DNA of 11,950 nucleotides, from contig QZJA01000033.1 of the NCBI GenBank assembly GCA_003599205.1, positions 1 through 11,950 of the forward strand, written 5' to 3'. Under the pieces are notes generated by a model that was not told where the DNA came from, ran no database searches, and saw nothing but the letters and a program-made list of their open reading frames with translations. This stretch comes from Candidatus Parcubacteria bacterium (lineage in GTDB: Bacteria; Patescibacteriota; Patescibacteriia; UBA1558; GWA2-36-10). Positions 1 to 4,854 of the stretch are shown in pieces. The position numbers and the translations under genes were made by a program. The first letter of the stretch is position 1. Every line of letters begins with the position of its first letter.

Positions 1-94
1 AAGCTAGCCAAAGCTTTATCAAATTATCAAAGTCTTGATAAGAAAAATTTATCTTATAAGCTAATTTGAAATTTTTTGTTTTTTTATTCATCAT
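1..94 (-). CDS. 5' end of an unrecognised gene, runs off left edge
   Basis: Reading leftward from tandem ATG codons at 94 and 91, the frame stays open to the edge of the window for 31 codons. The peptide starts MMNKKTKNFKLAYKINFSYQ and continues to ...IKLWLA: a lysine-rich start followed by a mixed hydrophobic and aromatic stretch. No family can be recognised from so little. Codons are A/T-ending, like the large minus-strand operon and unlike the small plus-strand gene at 248. A TTGATT at 121-126 with GATAAT at 98-103 (17-base spacer) lies upstream, but its predicted start point falls almost on the ATG, so promoter and start are both uncertain. No clear ribosome binding site is visible. It may be a real gene divergent from the next one, or a chance frame in AT-rich DNA. 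Confidence 0.45.
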   Translation of the reverse strand, partial: MMNKKTKNFKLAYKINFSYQDFDNLIKLWLA

Positions 95-196
95 TTGATT
101 ATCCCATTTTATAGCAAAAAAATCAAAACTTCCCCTTATTTTTATTTTCCTTTATAATAAAAATATAAGTCCCCCCATAACCCACCACCCTAGCAC

Positions 197-214
197 GGAG
201 GCAAAGTCGTCAAT
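197..214 (+). promoter_or_regulatory. Strong Shine-Dalgarno with no start codon at the expected position
   Basis: A GGAGG core at 197-201 is followed by AAAGTCGTC and then AAT at 212-214. The same arrangement precedes the gene at 1042, where GGAGG is followed by TGAAATCGTC and then ATG. The first in-frame ATG of the 248 gene lies 46 bases beyond this GGAGG, too far for it to serve that start. It is listed because it decides how the 248 gene is read. A TATAAT at 153-158 could be a -10 box for the transcript; no good -35 is visible. Confidence 0.5.
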
Positions 215-247
215 ACCACTTACTTCAACCTCGTCGCCAACTACCCC

Positions 248-598
248 ATGGATCTGATTGACTTCTCCGCCACCAAGGAGGACGACCTGTTCCCTAGCCC
301 CCTAATTCAAGGCAAACGCATCAAGTATCCAGCCGGTACTTACCAGTTGGTCAGGATCGCCAATCCCGGAGATCCGACAATCTTTGTCCACGACCTTTTG
401 GTCCTAAAGCACGAGCTTGACAAGGGCCGAATCATTGGACAATCTGTACCCAGCTGGCATTGGGCTGCTACCAGTGGATTCTGCCTTGAACACAGGGTCT
501 CGATCACACCTCTTAAGGTACTGCTGCTTACACCATCGCAGCCACCTGCCGAGGATATGACGGAAGACGATAGCACTGAAGCTGCTAGTGCTTCCTAA
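248..598 (+). CDS. Hypothetical protein of 116 aa (start uncertain)
   Basis: No family is recognised. From the ATG at 248 the product is a soluble-looking protein with a beta-rich central part (PAGTYQLVRI, TIFVHDLLVL, VSITPLKVLLL) and an acidic Ala/Ser/Thr-rich tail (PAEDMTEDDSTEAASAS) that is probably disordered. There is no signal peptide or membrane span. The open frame extends upstream of 248 to a TAG at 191-193, and the intervening codons read like protein (KVVNTTYFNLVANYP), but none of them is ATG, GTG, TTG or CTG. The only good ribosome binding site (197-201) points at an AAT codon at 212. The annotated start therefore has no Shine-Dalgarno, and the true N-terminus may be 12 residues longer or the gene may be damaged. 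Codons are notably C-ending (GCC, ATC, GAC, ACC), unlike the long minus-strand operon, which may mean high expression or foreign origin. An intrinsic terminator follows directly. Confidence 0.6.
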   Translation: MDLIDFSATKEDDLFPSPLIQGKRIKYPAGTYQLVRIANPGDPTIFVHDLLVLKHELDKGRIIGQSVPSWHWAATSGFCLEHRVSITPLKVLLLTPSQPPAEDMTEDDSTEAASAS

Positions 599-602
599 AT
601 AA

Positions 603-636
603 GGCCACCACCTCGGTGGCTCTTTCATTATTTTTT
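603..636 (+). terminator. Intrinsic terminator of the 116-aa gene
   Basis: GCCACC (604-609) pairs with GGTGGC (615-620) across a 5-base loop, followed by a T-rich run ending in six Ts at 631-636. It lies 5 bases after the stop codon. Confidence 0.75.
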
Positions 637-650
637 GTTAGTAACTATTA

Positions 651-679
651 TTGACAATTACCAAAATAAACTCTATAAT
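651..679 (+). promoter_or_regulatory. Consensus sigma-70 promoter for the 48-aa gene
   Basis: TTGACA (651-656), a 17-base spacer, and TATAAT (674-679): a perfect match to the vegetative consensus in both boxes and spacing. The predicted start near 686 gives a leader of about 58 bases before the ATG at 744. Confidence 0.85.
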
Positions 680-743
680 TCCTTTTACCCATTTGCTCGG
701 TAGTCCACAAAGTCGGATCAATCTCTGTCTAGGAGGCACAAAG

Positions 744-890
744 ATGAGTCACGATAGAGTTGGTAAAATCACCATTATCGTCAAGATACTTGTTATCATT
801 GCCCTCATCTGGTTTGCGACCGCTAGCAATTCCAGTGCCAATCGCAAACTGCCTACAACAGAACCCCAGCAAGCAAACCGGCCGCAGTAG
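744..890 (+). CDS. Small single-span membrane peptide, 48 aa
   Basis: The start is chosen because AGGAGG (731-736) sits 7 bases before the ATG at 744, and the consensus promoter at 651-679 serves it; an alternative in-frame start at 651 would lie inside that promoter. Residues about 9-27 (ITIIVKILVIIALIWFATA) form one hydrophobic helix, preceded by a short charged N-terminus (MSHDRVGK) and followed by a polar Pro/Gln/Asn-rich tail with no cysteine. It is either a bitopic membrane peptide or a short protein with an uncleaved signal anchor. Size, strong promoter and private terminator resemble small membrane stress proteins or type I toxin peptides, but no antisense RNA promoter is evident, so no function is claimed. 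It sits between two similarly built small genes and is transcribed on its own. Confidence 0.7.
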   Translation: MSHDRVGKITIIVKILVIIALIWFATASNSSANRKLPTTEPQQANRPQ

Positions 891-896
891 GCCAAT

Positions 897-925
897 CTAC
901 TGTTGGGTCAATAGACCGGTAGTAG
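897..925 (+). other. Bulged stem-loop between stop codon and terminator
   Basis: CTACTGTT pairs with GGTAGTAG (G-U pairs included), and inside it GGTC pairs with GACC around an AATA loop, leaving one bulged G. This gives about 12 pairs. It begins 6 bases after the stop of the 48-aa gene and ends exactly where the terminator stem starts. It is probably an mRNA 3'-end stabiliser or an RNA/protein landing site; the role is inferred. Confidence 0.55.
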
Positions 926-952
926 CTGACAACCTTTGGTTGTTGGTTTTTT
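926..952 (+). terminator. Intrinsic terminator of the 48-aa gene
   Basis: CTGACAACC (926-934) pairs with GGTTGTTGG (938-946) with two or three G-U pairs and a TTT loop, followed by six Ts (947-952). The T-rich stretch runs on into the -35 box of the next promoter at 958. Confidence 0.75.
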
Positions 953-957
953 ATTTA

Positions 958-986
958 TTGACAAAATTCATAACAGATTATATATT
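958..986 (+). promoter_or_regulatory. Sigma-70 promoter for the cysteine-rich small gene
   Basis: TTGACA (958-963), a 17-base spacer, and TATATT (981-986). It starts 6 bases after the preceding terminator's T-run. The predicted transcript start near 993 leaves a leader of about 49 bases. Confidence 0.8.
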
Positions 987-1041
987 GGACTGTTCCCTCA
1001 GCGTTCTTACCAGCAATCCTCTGAAAGGAGGTGAAATCGTC

Positions 1042-1311
1042 ATGAGTGAAAACAACAATAATGACTCTTGGTTGCTACTAGGCCTTATAATGGCATTGGA
1101 TAAGCTAATCAAAACACCACGAGAAGAAGCTGAAGCAGCCAAAAAAAAGGAACTCAATCCCCTTAAAGAAGCTGAAGCAAACGGACAAGATGTCTGTTGG
1201 GATTGTGAAACAATTGAACCAGAAAGATGCCCCTGGGGATGTTGTATCTCCGGCAAGTCACCTTGCGGTGCTAGCTATGGCGGACGCTGCTATATTCATG
1301 ATGATGATTGA
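1042..1311 (+). CDS. Hypothetical cysteine-rich small protein, 89 aa
   Basis: The start at 1042 is chosen because AAAGGAGGTGA (1024-1034) is a near-perfect ribosome binding site and a promoter lies at 958-986; the same frame is open further upstream, but that would run through the previous gene and its terminator. Layout: residues 1-8 polar (four Asn in a row), 9-19 hydrophobic (SWLLLGLIMAL), 20-50 a Lys/Glu/Ala-rich helix, and 51-89 a cysteine-rich tail with Cys at 52, 55, 63, 67, 68, 75 and 83, ending in YIHDDD. The CxxC plus CxxxCC spacing could hold a metal ion or make disulfides, but seven cysteines fits no family I can name. CCTC (1018-1021) could pair with GAGG of the ribosome binding site (1028-1031), a weak 4-pair hairpin that might modulate translation. 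The stop codon overlaps the terminator stem. Confidence 0.72.
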   Translation: MSENNNNDSWLLLGLIMALDKLIKTPREEAEAAKKKELNPLKEAEANGQDVCWDCETIEPERCPWGCCISGKSPCGASYGGRCYIHDDD

Positions 1312-1336
1312 CCCTAGTAGGCTAGGGTTCTTTTTT
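1311..1336 (+). terminator. Intrinsic terminator of the cysteine-rich gene
   Basis: ACCCTAG (1311-1317) pairs with CTAGGGT (1322-1328), with a TAGG loop and then TCTTTTTT. The last base of the TGA stop is the first base of the stem. Confidence 0.85.
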
Positions 1337-1343
1337 ATCAAAC

Positions 1344-1365
1344 AAAAAAACAACCTTTAGGGTTG
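1344..1365 (-). terminator. Intrinsic terminator of the tRNA / GIY-YIG transcript
   Basis: On the minus strand CAACC pairs with GGTTG around CTAAA (1351-1365), followed by seven Ts (1350-1344). It lies about 10 bases after the CCA end of tRNA-Thr and faces the plus-strand terminator at 1311-1336, separating two convergent transcripts. Confidence 0.75.
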
Positions 1366-1374
1366 CATTCTTGC

Positions 1375-1449
<75 letters not shown>

Positions 1450-1453
1450 TAAT

Positions 1454-1717
1454 TTATAATCCTTTGATTAATTTTTCTTTTTTTGTTTTAGACCAAGACT
1501 TTATTTGGGCTTCTCTTTTCATTGCATCATTAATGGAATCAAATTCTTCAAAATAAACTACTTTAACTGGTCTTCTGTATTTTGTATACTTAGCTCCTTC
1601 GCCATTATTATGCTTCTCTACTCTAGCTTCTACATCATTGGTATAACCTGTATACAAAGAATTATCTTTACACCTGAGCAAATAGACGAAATACTTCTTT
1701 GTCGCTTTCTTCTTCAT
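1454..1717 (-). CDS. GIY-YIG nuclease domain protein, YhbQ/UPF0213-like, 87 aa
   Basis: A single-domain GIY-YIG protein. The two signature strands are VYL (11-13) and YTG (22-24, in LYTGYT), followed by the conserved Arg (32, in DVEARVEKH) and the catalytic-type Glu (69, in KREAQIKSW). The stretch HNNGEGAKYTKYRRPVKVVY is typical of the UPF0213/YhbQ group. The length is normal for the family, so it looks intact. These proteins are predicted metal-dependent DNA nucleases; most have no assigned pathway. The gene sits between tRNA-Tyr and tRNA-Thr in the same orientation, ending 4 bases before tRNA-Thr. A pair of hairpins (1737-1811) separates it from tRNA-Tyr, and no ribosome binding site is obvious before the ATG at 1717. 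The placement between tRNA genes suggests arrival with the mobile-looking hairpins rather than a role in tRNA biology; this is inference. Confidence 0.85.
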   Translation of the reverse strand: MKKKATKKYFVYLLRCKDNSLYTGYTNDVEARVEKHNNGEGAKYTKYRRPVKVVYFEEFDSINDAMKREAQIKSWSKTKKEKLIKGL

Positions 1718-1736
1718 AAAAATTTTGACTACGAGT

Positions 1737-1811
1737 GCCCTTCGACTCTCCTTCGGCTATGCCTCAGGACCACTCAGGGCAAGCTTCTACAAGCTGAGCT
1801 TGCCGAAGCTT
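1737..1811. repeat. Two tandem GC-rich hairpins between tRNA-Tyr and the GIY-YIG gene
   Basis: The first hairpin (1737-1780) closes with GCCCT/AGGGC, with TCCT/AGGA and GGC TAT GCC nested inside. The second (1781-1811) closes with AAGCTTC/GAAGCTT and has CAAGC TGA GCTTG nested inside; its last base overlaps the CCA end of tRNA-Tyr. The GCCCTTCGAC...CTCAGGGC pattern resembles the REP-like palindromes common in bacterial intergenic DNA. No T-run follows, so these are not ordinary terminators. Confidence 0.7.
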
Positions 1812-1896
1812 GGTGGGCCGGGAGGGATTCGAACCCCCGAAGGCTGATGCCAGCAGATTTACAGTCTGCCCCAGTTGACCGCTTTGGTACCGACCC
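1811..1896 (-). tRNA. tRNA-Tyr(GTA), CCA encoded
   Basis: Class II tRNA with a long variable arm. Acceptor stem GGGTCGG/CCGGCCC (one T-G pair); anticodon stem GCAGA/TCTGC around the loop CTGTAAA, giving anticodon GTA; T arm GGGGG TTCGAAT CCCTC; discriminator A; CCA encoded. Its first 35 bases plus 13 bases of upstream flank are duplicated exactly at 2223-2270. Confidence 0.95.
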
Positions 1897-1909
1897 ACAT
1901 AAAAAATAA
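1862..1909. repeat. 48-bp direct repeat, copy 1 (5' half of the intact tRNA-Tyr)
   Basis: Identical over all 48 bases to 2223-2270 and in the same orientation, with starts 361 bp apart. It covers 35 bases of tRNA-Tyr, from the 5' end to the first anticodon base, plus 13 bases upstream of the gene. The match ends abruptly at both sides. Confidence 0.97.
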
Positions 1910-1936
1910 TATTTACAGGAGATAATTATGTATCAA
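1908..1936 (-). promoter_or_regulatory. Possible promoter of the intact tRNA-Tyr
   Basis: On the minus strand TTGATA (1936-1931), a 17-base spacer and AATATT (1913-1908) place a start about 5 bases before the tRNA. The -35 lies inside the last codons of the GIY-YIG gene, so the insert would supply the promoter. The -10 is only 4/6. Confidence 0.35.
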
Positions 1937-2168
1937 ACAAGCTTTTGAAGGCTCTGCCTCCTTTGTACTTTTTAATTTGTAATTCTCTCCTATATGCATC
2001 ATTTTTTGTGCTGAACTCTTCAAGGTACTTTATCTGCCAAGGAATACCTTTTTTAGTAGATTTAACTCTGCCGGAATTGTGTATACCAAGTCGTTTTTTA
2101 ATGTCAGCAGTATGACCAATATAATATTTACCTATTTTTATACTATACAAAATATAAACTACAAACAT
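1926..2168 (-). CDS. GIY-YIG nuclease domain protein, 80 aa
   Basis: A compact single-domain GIY-YIG protein: VYI (4-6), YIG (16-18, in KYYIGHT), the conserved Arg (26, in DIKKRLGIH) and Glu (62, in RRELQIKKY). It ends in GRAFKSLFDT. It belongs to the small stand-alone GIY-YIG proteins rather than the closer YhbQ-type neighbour at 1454, and the two are clearly diverged. The ATG at 2168 is chosen because a longer frame back to a TTG at 2291 would translate the tRNA fragment and hairpins (proline-rich nonsense). The ribosome binding site is weak. The gene sits exactly between the two copies of the tRNA-Tyr 5' half, so the nuclease could have been involved in cutting tRNA-Tyr and creating the duplication; that is inference. 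Its 3' end may carry the promoter of tRNA-Tyr. Confidence 0.82.
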   Translation of the reverse strand: MFVVYILYSIKIGKYYIGHTADIKKRLGIHNSGRVKSTKKGIPWQIKYLEEFSTKNDAYRRELQIKKYKGGRAFKSLFDT

Positions 2169-2188
2169 CGCTTCTATATAAGATTTAT

Positions 2189-2219
2189 GCCGCCTATGGC
2201 GGCACCCCGCCGGAGGCGG
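2189..2219. repeat. Two tandem GC-rich hairpins at the outer edge of the insert
   Basis: GCCGCC TAT GGCGGC (2189-2203) is a perfect 6-bp stem, followed by CCGCC GGA GGCGG (2207-2219). These GC-rich palindromes stand out from AT-rich surroundings. They lie between the tRNA fragment and the GIY-YIG start, the same relative position as the hairpin pair upstream of the other GIY-YIG gene. Confidence 0.75.
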
Positions 2220-2222
2220 TGG

Positions 2223-2257
2223 CAGTCTGCCCCAGTTGACCGCTTTGGTACCGACCC
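2223..2257 (-). pseudogene. tRNA-Tyr 5'-half fragment
   Basis: Identical to the first 35 bases of the tRNA-Tyr at 1811-1896 (acceptor 5' strand, D arm, 5' anticodon stem), then broken off at the first anticodon base, where GC-rich hairpin sequence begins. It cannot form a tRNA. Confidence 0.93.
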
Positions 2258-2270
2258 ACATAAAAAATAA
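2223..2270. repeat. 48-bp direct repeat, copy 2 (outer, probably ancestral site)
   Basis: Exact copy of 1862-1909. Its A-rich end (2261-2270) doubles as the T-run of the terminator of the scpA operon, which suggests this was the original position of the tRNA-Tyr 5' end. Confidence 0.97.
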
Positions 2271-2293
2271 AAGTTGACCAAAATAAGCCAACT
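2261..2293 (-). terminator. Intrinsic terminator of the scpA-to-TPR operon
   Basis: On the minus strand AGTTGGC pairs with GTCAACT (2293-2287 with 2278-2272, one G-T pair), with an 8-base loop and then a TTTATTTTTTA run. It lies 17 bases after the stop of the TPR gene. Confidence 0.7.
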
Positions 2294-2310
2294 ATACAAG
2301 CTAGACAAAA

Positions 2311-3198
2311 TTATTTCAATTCGTCAATTCTTTCAGTAAATTCGGCTATTTTATTATTTTCCGGATTTACCTCTTTTAATTTGTCCAAGTACTGTAAAGC
2401 CAATTCTTTATCAGACATAATTATACTCAAATTTATCAAAAAGTCAAGAATCTTTGGATTGTTTGGTGATAAAGTCAGGCCCTTTTGGGCTGTTTCCAAG
2501 GCTTTATCTTGCTCTTCTAGCTCAAGATAGACTTCGGCTAAAGCCAAAAAATAAAAATGATTGTCATTACTCAATGATATTGACTTGAGATAATCCTCTT
2601 CGGCCTGCTTGAGATTGCCCCGCTCTTTGGCAATATCAGCCAAACTCGAATAGACTGCTGCGTCTTCATTATTGGTTATTTTGAGCAAATATTCCAGCGT
2701 CTCTTTGGCTTGCACATACTCCTTGCGCTCACGATAGACTTCGGCCAAAAGACGATAAGCATCAGCATTCTGACTATCTATACTGATAGCGTCCAAAAGC
2801 AAATCCTCAGCTTTTTGGTAATCCTCTTCATTGAGAAACTGCTTGGCCTCTACTATCATGTCACTGATAGCTTGAGATTTGGCAACAGTGGAAGTCATTT
2901 GTTCGTGACTCTTGCGGCGCAGATCTTTTTCAATACTTTTGAGGCGCTGATATCTCTGTCGAAAAAAATCATTAAATTTATCTTTGGCTGGTGAAGCTAA
3001 ATCCTCTATTTTTAACCAGATATCATGCCAGCTACGCTCTAGCCTATTTTTGATTATCTGCTCTTTTTGTCTTTTGGTTTTTGTCTCAGGCAAAGACTCC
3101 ACGTTTACATTGGTAACTCGTGGAAATTTTTTTACTAGCAGATAAATCAAATAGCTTAAAGATAAAACTGCTACTGCTGCTGAAATAATATCAATCAT
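2311..3198 (-). CDS. Membrane-anchored TPR protein, 295 aa
   Basis: Residues about 5-22 form an N-terminal membrane anchor (SAAVAVLSLSYLIYLL) followed by basic residues. Residues 40-105 are highly charged and probably helical or coiled coil. From about 110 to the end there are successive tetratricopeptide-type helix pairs, recognisable from AEDLLLDAISIDSQNADAYR, LAEVYRERKEYVQAKETLEY, LADIAKERGNLKQAEEDYLK and LAEVYLELEEQDKALETAQK. This implies a protein-protein interaction scaffold at the membrane face; the partner is unknown. The N-in/C-out or N-out topology cannot be fixed: positive residues after the span favour a cytoplasmic TPR domain. It starts 3 bases after the fba stop and is the last gene of the operon, followed by a terminator. 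Confidence 0.85.
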   Translation of the reverse strand: MIDIISAAVAVLSLSYLIYLLVKKFPRVTNVNVESLPETKTKRQKEQIIKNRLERSWHDIWLKIEDLASPAKDKFNDFFRQRYQRLKSIEKDLRRKSHEQMTSTVAKSQAISDMIVEAKQFLNEEDYQKAEDLLLDAISIDSQNADAYRLLAEVYRERKEYVQAKETLEYLLKITNNEDAAVYSSLADIAKERGNLKQAEEDYLKSISLSNDNHFYFLALAEVYLELEEQDKALETAQKGLTLSPNNPKILDFLINLSIIMSDKELALQYLDKLKEVNPENNKIAEFTERIDELK

Positions 3199-3201
3199 AT
3201 A

Positions 3202-4071
3202 TTATGCTTTGTTGGTGCTACCAAAAATATGAATCATTTTTTCTACCTCTTTTTGCATAGCTTCGGTAGAAGGAGCCAAAATCTTTCTTGGATCTACTAG
3301 ATTTTCTGACTGCTTAATACTCTTTTGGAGAGCATTCTTGAAGGCTAGGCGCAAATTGGTATCAATATTTATCACTGAAATTCCATTTTTTATGGACTTT
3401 TTGAAAGTACCAGCGTTCAAACCAGAGCCACCGTGAAGCACCAGAGGTATATTAACCAAAGCAGCGATTTTTTTCAAGAGCGTATGATCGACTCTTTCTA
3501 TACCTTTGAAAGAGCCATGAATAGTACCAACTGAAATAGCCAAAGTATCTACTTTGGTTTTGGCGACAAAATCAATAGCCTGATAAGGATCAGTTAGTAA
3601 ATCTTTCATATTGATCTCGCCTGTTTCTAACTTGACCATTCCCTCTTTGCCCAAGATAGATCCCAGCTCAGCTTGAACCCAAATTTTCTTTTTGTGCCCC
3701 CAATCAGCTACCTGTCGACTAAGGCGGATATTGGTAGCAAAATCTTTTTCTGAAGCATCAATGTGGACAGAATTATAACCGATTTTTATACAATCTTTGA
3801 TTGTCGCTAGATCTTTGCCGTGATCCAAATGAATGGCAATCGGCACTGACCGGCCAACAGTATTGGCCACATTGGTCATAAGACCAAAGAGAGTTTCTAG
3901 ATTGGAATACCCTATAGCTGACTCTGAAGTTTGAATAATAACCGGCGATTTCATTTTGACTGCTGCTCGGACAATAGCCAAAGTAATTTCTAGATTGGAA
4001 GTATTAAAAGCACCAACGGCATAACGCTTTTGTTTAGCCTTGTTTATAATTTGTTTGATAGGAACTATCAT
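3202..4071 (-). CDS. fba: Class II fructose-bisphosphate aldolase, 289 aa
   Basis: Zinc-dependent cleavage of fructose 1,6-bisphosphate to dihydroxyacetone phosphate and glyceraldehyde 3-phosphate, or the reverse reaction. Visible features: HLDHG (81-85) with catalytic Asp83 and zinc ligand His84, Glu135 in QAELG, zinc ligand His185 in GTIHG, and His213 in LHGGSG, whose glycines bind phosphate. INIDTN near 236 matches the second phosphate-binding loop. The metal-binding set is complete, so the enzyme should be active. SVHIDAS replaces the usual SVMIDGS, a mild divergence. The length is that of the family's shorter members, which include tagatose-bisphosphate and related aldolases; substrate preference cannot be told from motifs, but pairing with tpiA, whose substrate is its product, favours glycolysis. 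It starts 4 bases after tpiA. Confidence 0.92.
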   Translation of the reverse strand: MIVPIKQIINKAKQKRYAVGAFNTSNLEITLAIVRAAVKMKSPVIIQTSESAIGYSNLETLFGLMTNVANTVGRSVPIAIHLDHGKDLATIKDCIKIGYNSVHIDASEKDFATNIRLSRQVADWGHKKKIWVQAELGSILGKEGMVKLETGEINMKDLLTDPYQAIDFVAKTKVDTLAISVGTIHGSFKGIERVDHTLLKKIAALVNIPLVLHGGSGLNAGTFKKSIKNGISVINIDTNLRLAFKNALQKSIKQSENLVDPRKILAPSTEAMQKEVEKMIHIFGSTNKA

Positions 4072-4075
4072 AGAT

Positions 4076-4849
4076 TTAAGCTTTATTTACTATTTCCATA
4101 AATTTTTTGGCCTCTAGACTGGCCCCGCCGACCAAAACACCTTTGATTTTTTGTAGACTCGTAAATCTAGCTACTGTATCCGGTGTGACACTACCGCCAT
4201 AGATGATGCTTAGGGCTTCCAAATTTTGGCCATCCATCACATCAACATAGCTCTGACGCACTATCTGAGACATACGGTCAGCCTCATTTGCATCTATCAC
4301 TTGACCCGAACCGATCACCCATACTGGCTCATAAGCCAAAATTATTTTTTGGCCAGGCTTTAGCTCTATGTCTTTGAGTGCTTCATAAATCTGGTGAATA
4401 ACAACAAAATTAGTTTTTTCTTCTTTTCTTTCTTCATAGGTTTCACCTACACAGACTATCGGTACCATATCACGCTCTAACACAGCTTTGACTTTTTTGT
4501 TTATCATTTCATCGGTCTCGCCCATAGCTCGTCTTTCTGAATGACCCAAAATCACATATTCGCAACCTAAACTCTGTAGATTTTTGAGAGACACCTCGCC
4601 AGTAAAAGCCCCAATATCTCCCGGATAAGTATCCTGCGCTCCCAAAATAACGTCTGAACCTTTGAAAATCTTGGCCACTTCTGTCATGGACAAAAAATCC
4701 GGACAAACTACTACCGCTGTATCAGTTTTGGCTTTTGATTTGGCTAGCAATTTTTTCATTTCCTTTGCTTGCTCTGTAGCTTCAGCTAGAGAAAGCTGCA
4801 TTTTCCAATTGGCAATTATTATTTTATTCCAATCTTTCATATCTTTCAT
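4076..4849 (-). CDS. tpiA: Triosephosphate isomerase, 257 aa
   Basis: Interconverts dihydroxyacetone phosphate and glyceraldehyde 3-phosphate. All key residues are present: Asn14 and Lys16 in ANWKM, His103 in ILGHSERR, Glu174 in AYEPVWVIGSG, and the phosphate loop IYGGSV near 217. The flexible loop reads VIGSG where most bacteria have AIGTG, a conservative change. The length is typical (about 250). ATG codons at 4849 and 4840 are both possible; the second is preceded by GAAAG, so three residues at the N-terminus are uncertain. It sits 5 bases after the membrane protein gene and 4 bases before fba, so the two consecutive glycolytic enzymes are translated from one message. Confidence 0.96.
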   Translation of the reverse strand: MKDMKDWNKIIIANWKMQLSLAEATEQAKEMKKLLAKSKAKTDTAVVVCPDFLSMTEVAKIFKGSDVILGAQDTYPGDIGAFTGEVSLKNLQSLGCEYVILGHSERRAMGETDEMINKKVKAVLERDMVPIVCVGETYEERKEEKTNFVVIHQIYEALKDIELKPGQKIILAYEPVWVIGSGQVIDANEADRMSQIVRQSYVDVMDGQNLEALSIIYGGSVTPDTVARFTSLQKIKGVLVGGASLEAKKFMEIVNKA

Positions 4850-4854
4850 AATAT

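Larger units (their letters stand above)
1862..2270. mobile_element. Putative GIY-YIG insertion in tRNA-Tyr, bounded by 48-bp repeats
   Basis: The region between the repeats (1910-2222, 313 bp) holds one GIY-YIG gene and two GC-rich hairpins. The outer copy (2223-2270) keeps the original upstream context: its A-rich end forms the T-run of the terminator of the preceding operon. The inner copy completes a functional tRNA-Tyr. The simplest reading is that a small element split the tRNA gene at the anticodon and carried or created a new 5' half. Long direct repeats could be a target duplication or att-like sites. There is no integrase or transposase, so mobility rests on structure alone. Confidence 0.4.

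Noticed and set aside
760..1041. N-terminal extension of the cysteine-rich protein
   Set aside because: It would overlap the 48-aa gene in another frame and run through its terminator and the next promoter; the strong ribosome binding site at 1024-1034 fixes the start at 1042.
1505..1909. 134-aa plus-strand frame across GIY-YIG and tRNA-Tyr
   Set aside because: It is antisense to a recognisable GIY-YIG gene and to a complete tRNA.
1737..2270. CRISPR array
   Set aside because: Only one long direct repeat pair and unrelated hairpins; no regularly spaced repeat-spacer pattern.
2169..2291. N-terminal extension of the second GIY-YIG protein
   Set aside because: The extension translates the tRNA fragment and GC hairpins into proline/arginine-rich sequence and starts with TTG; the family domain begins at the ATG at 2168.
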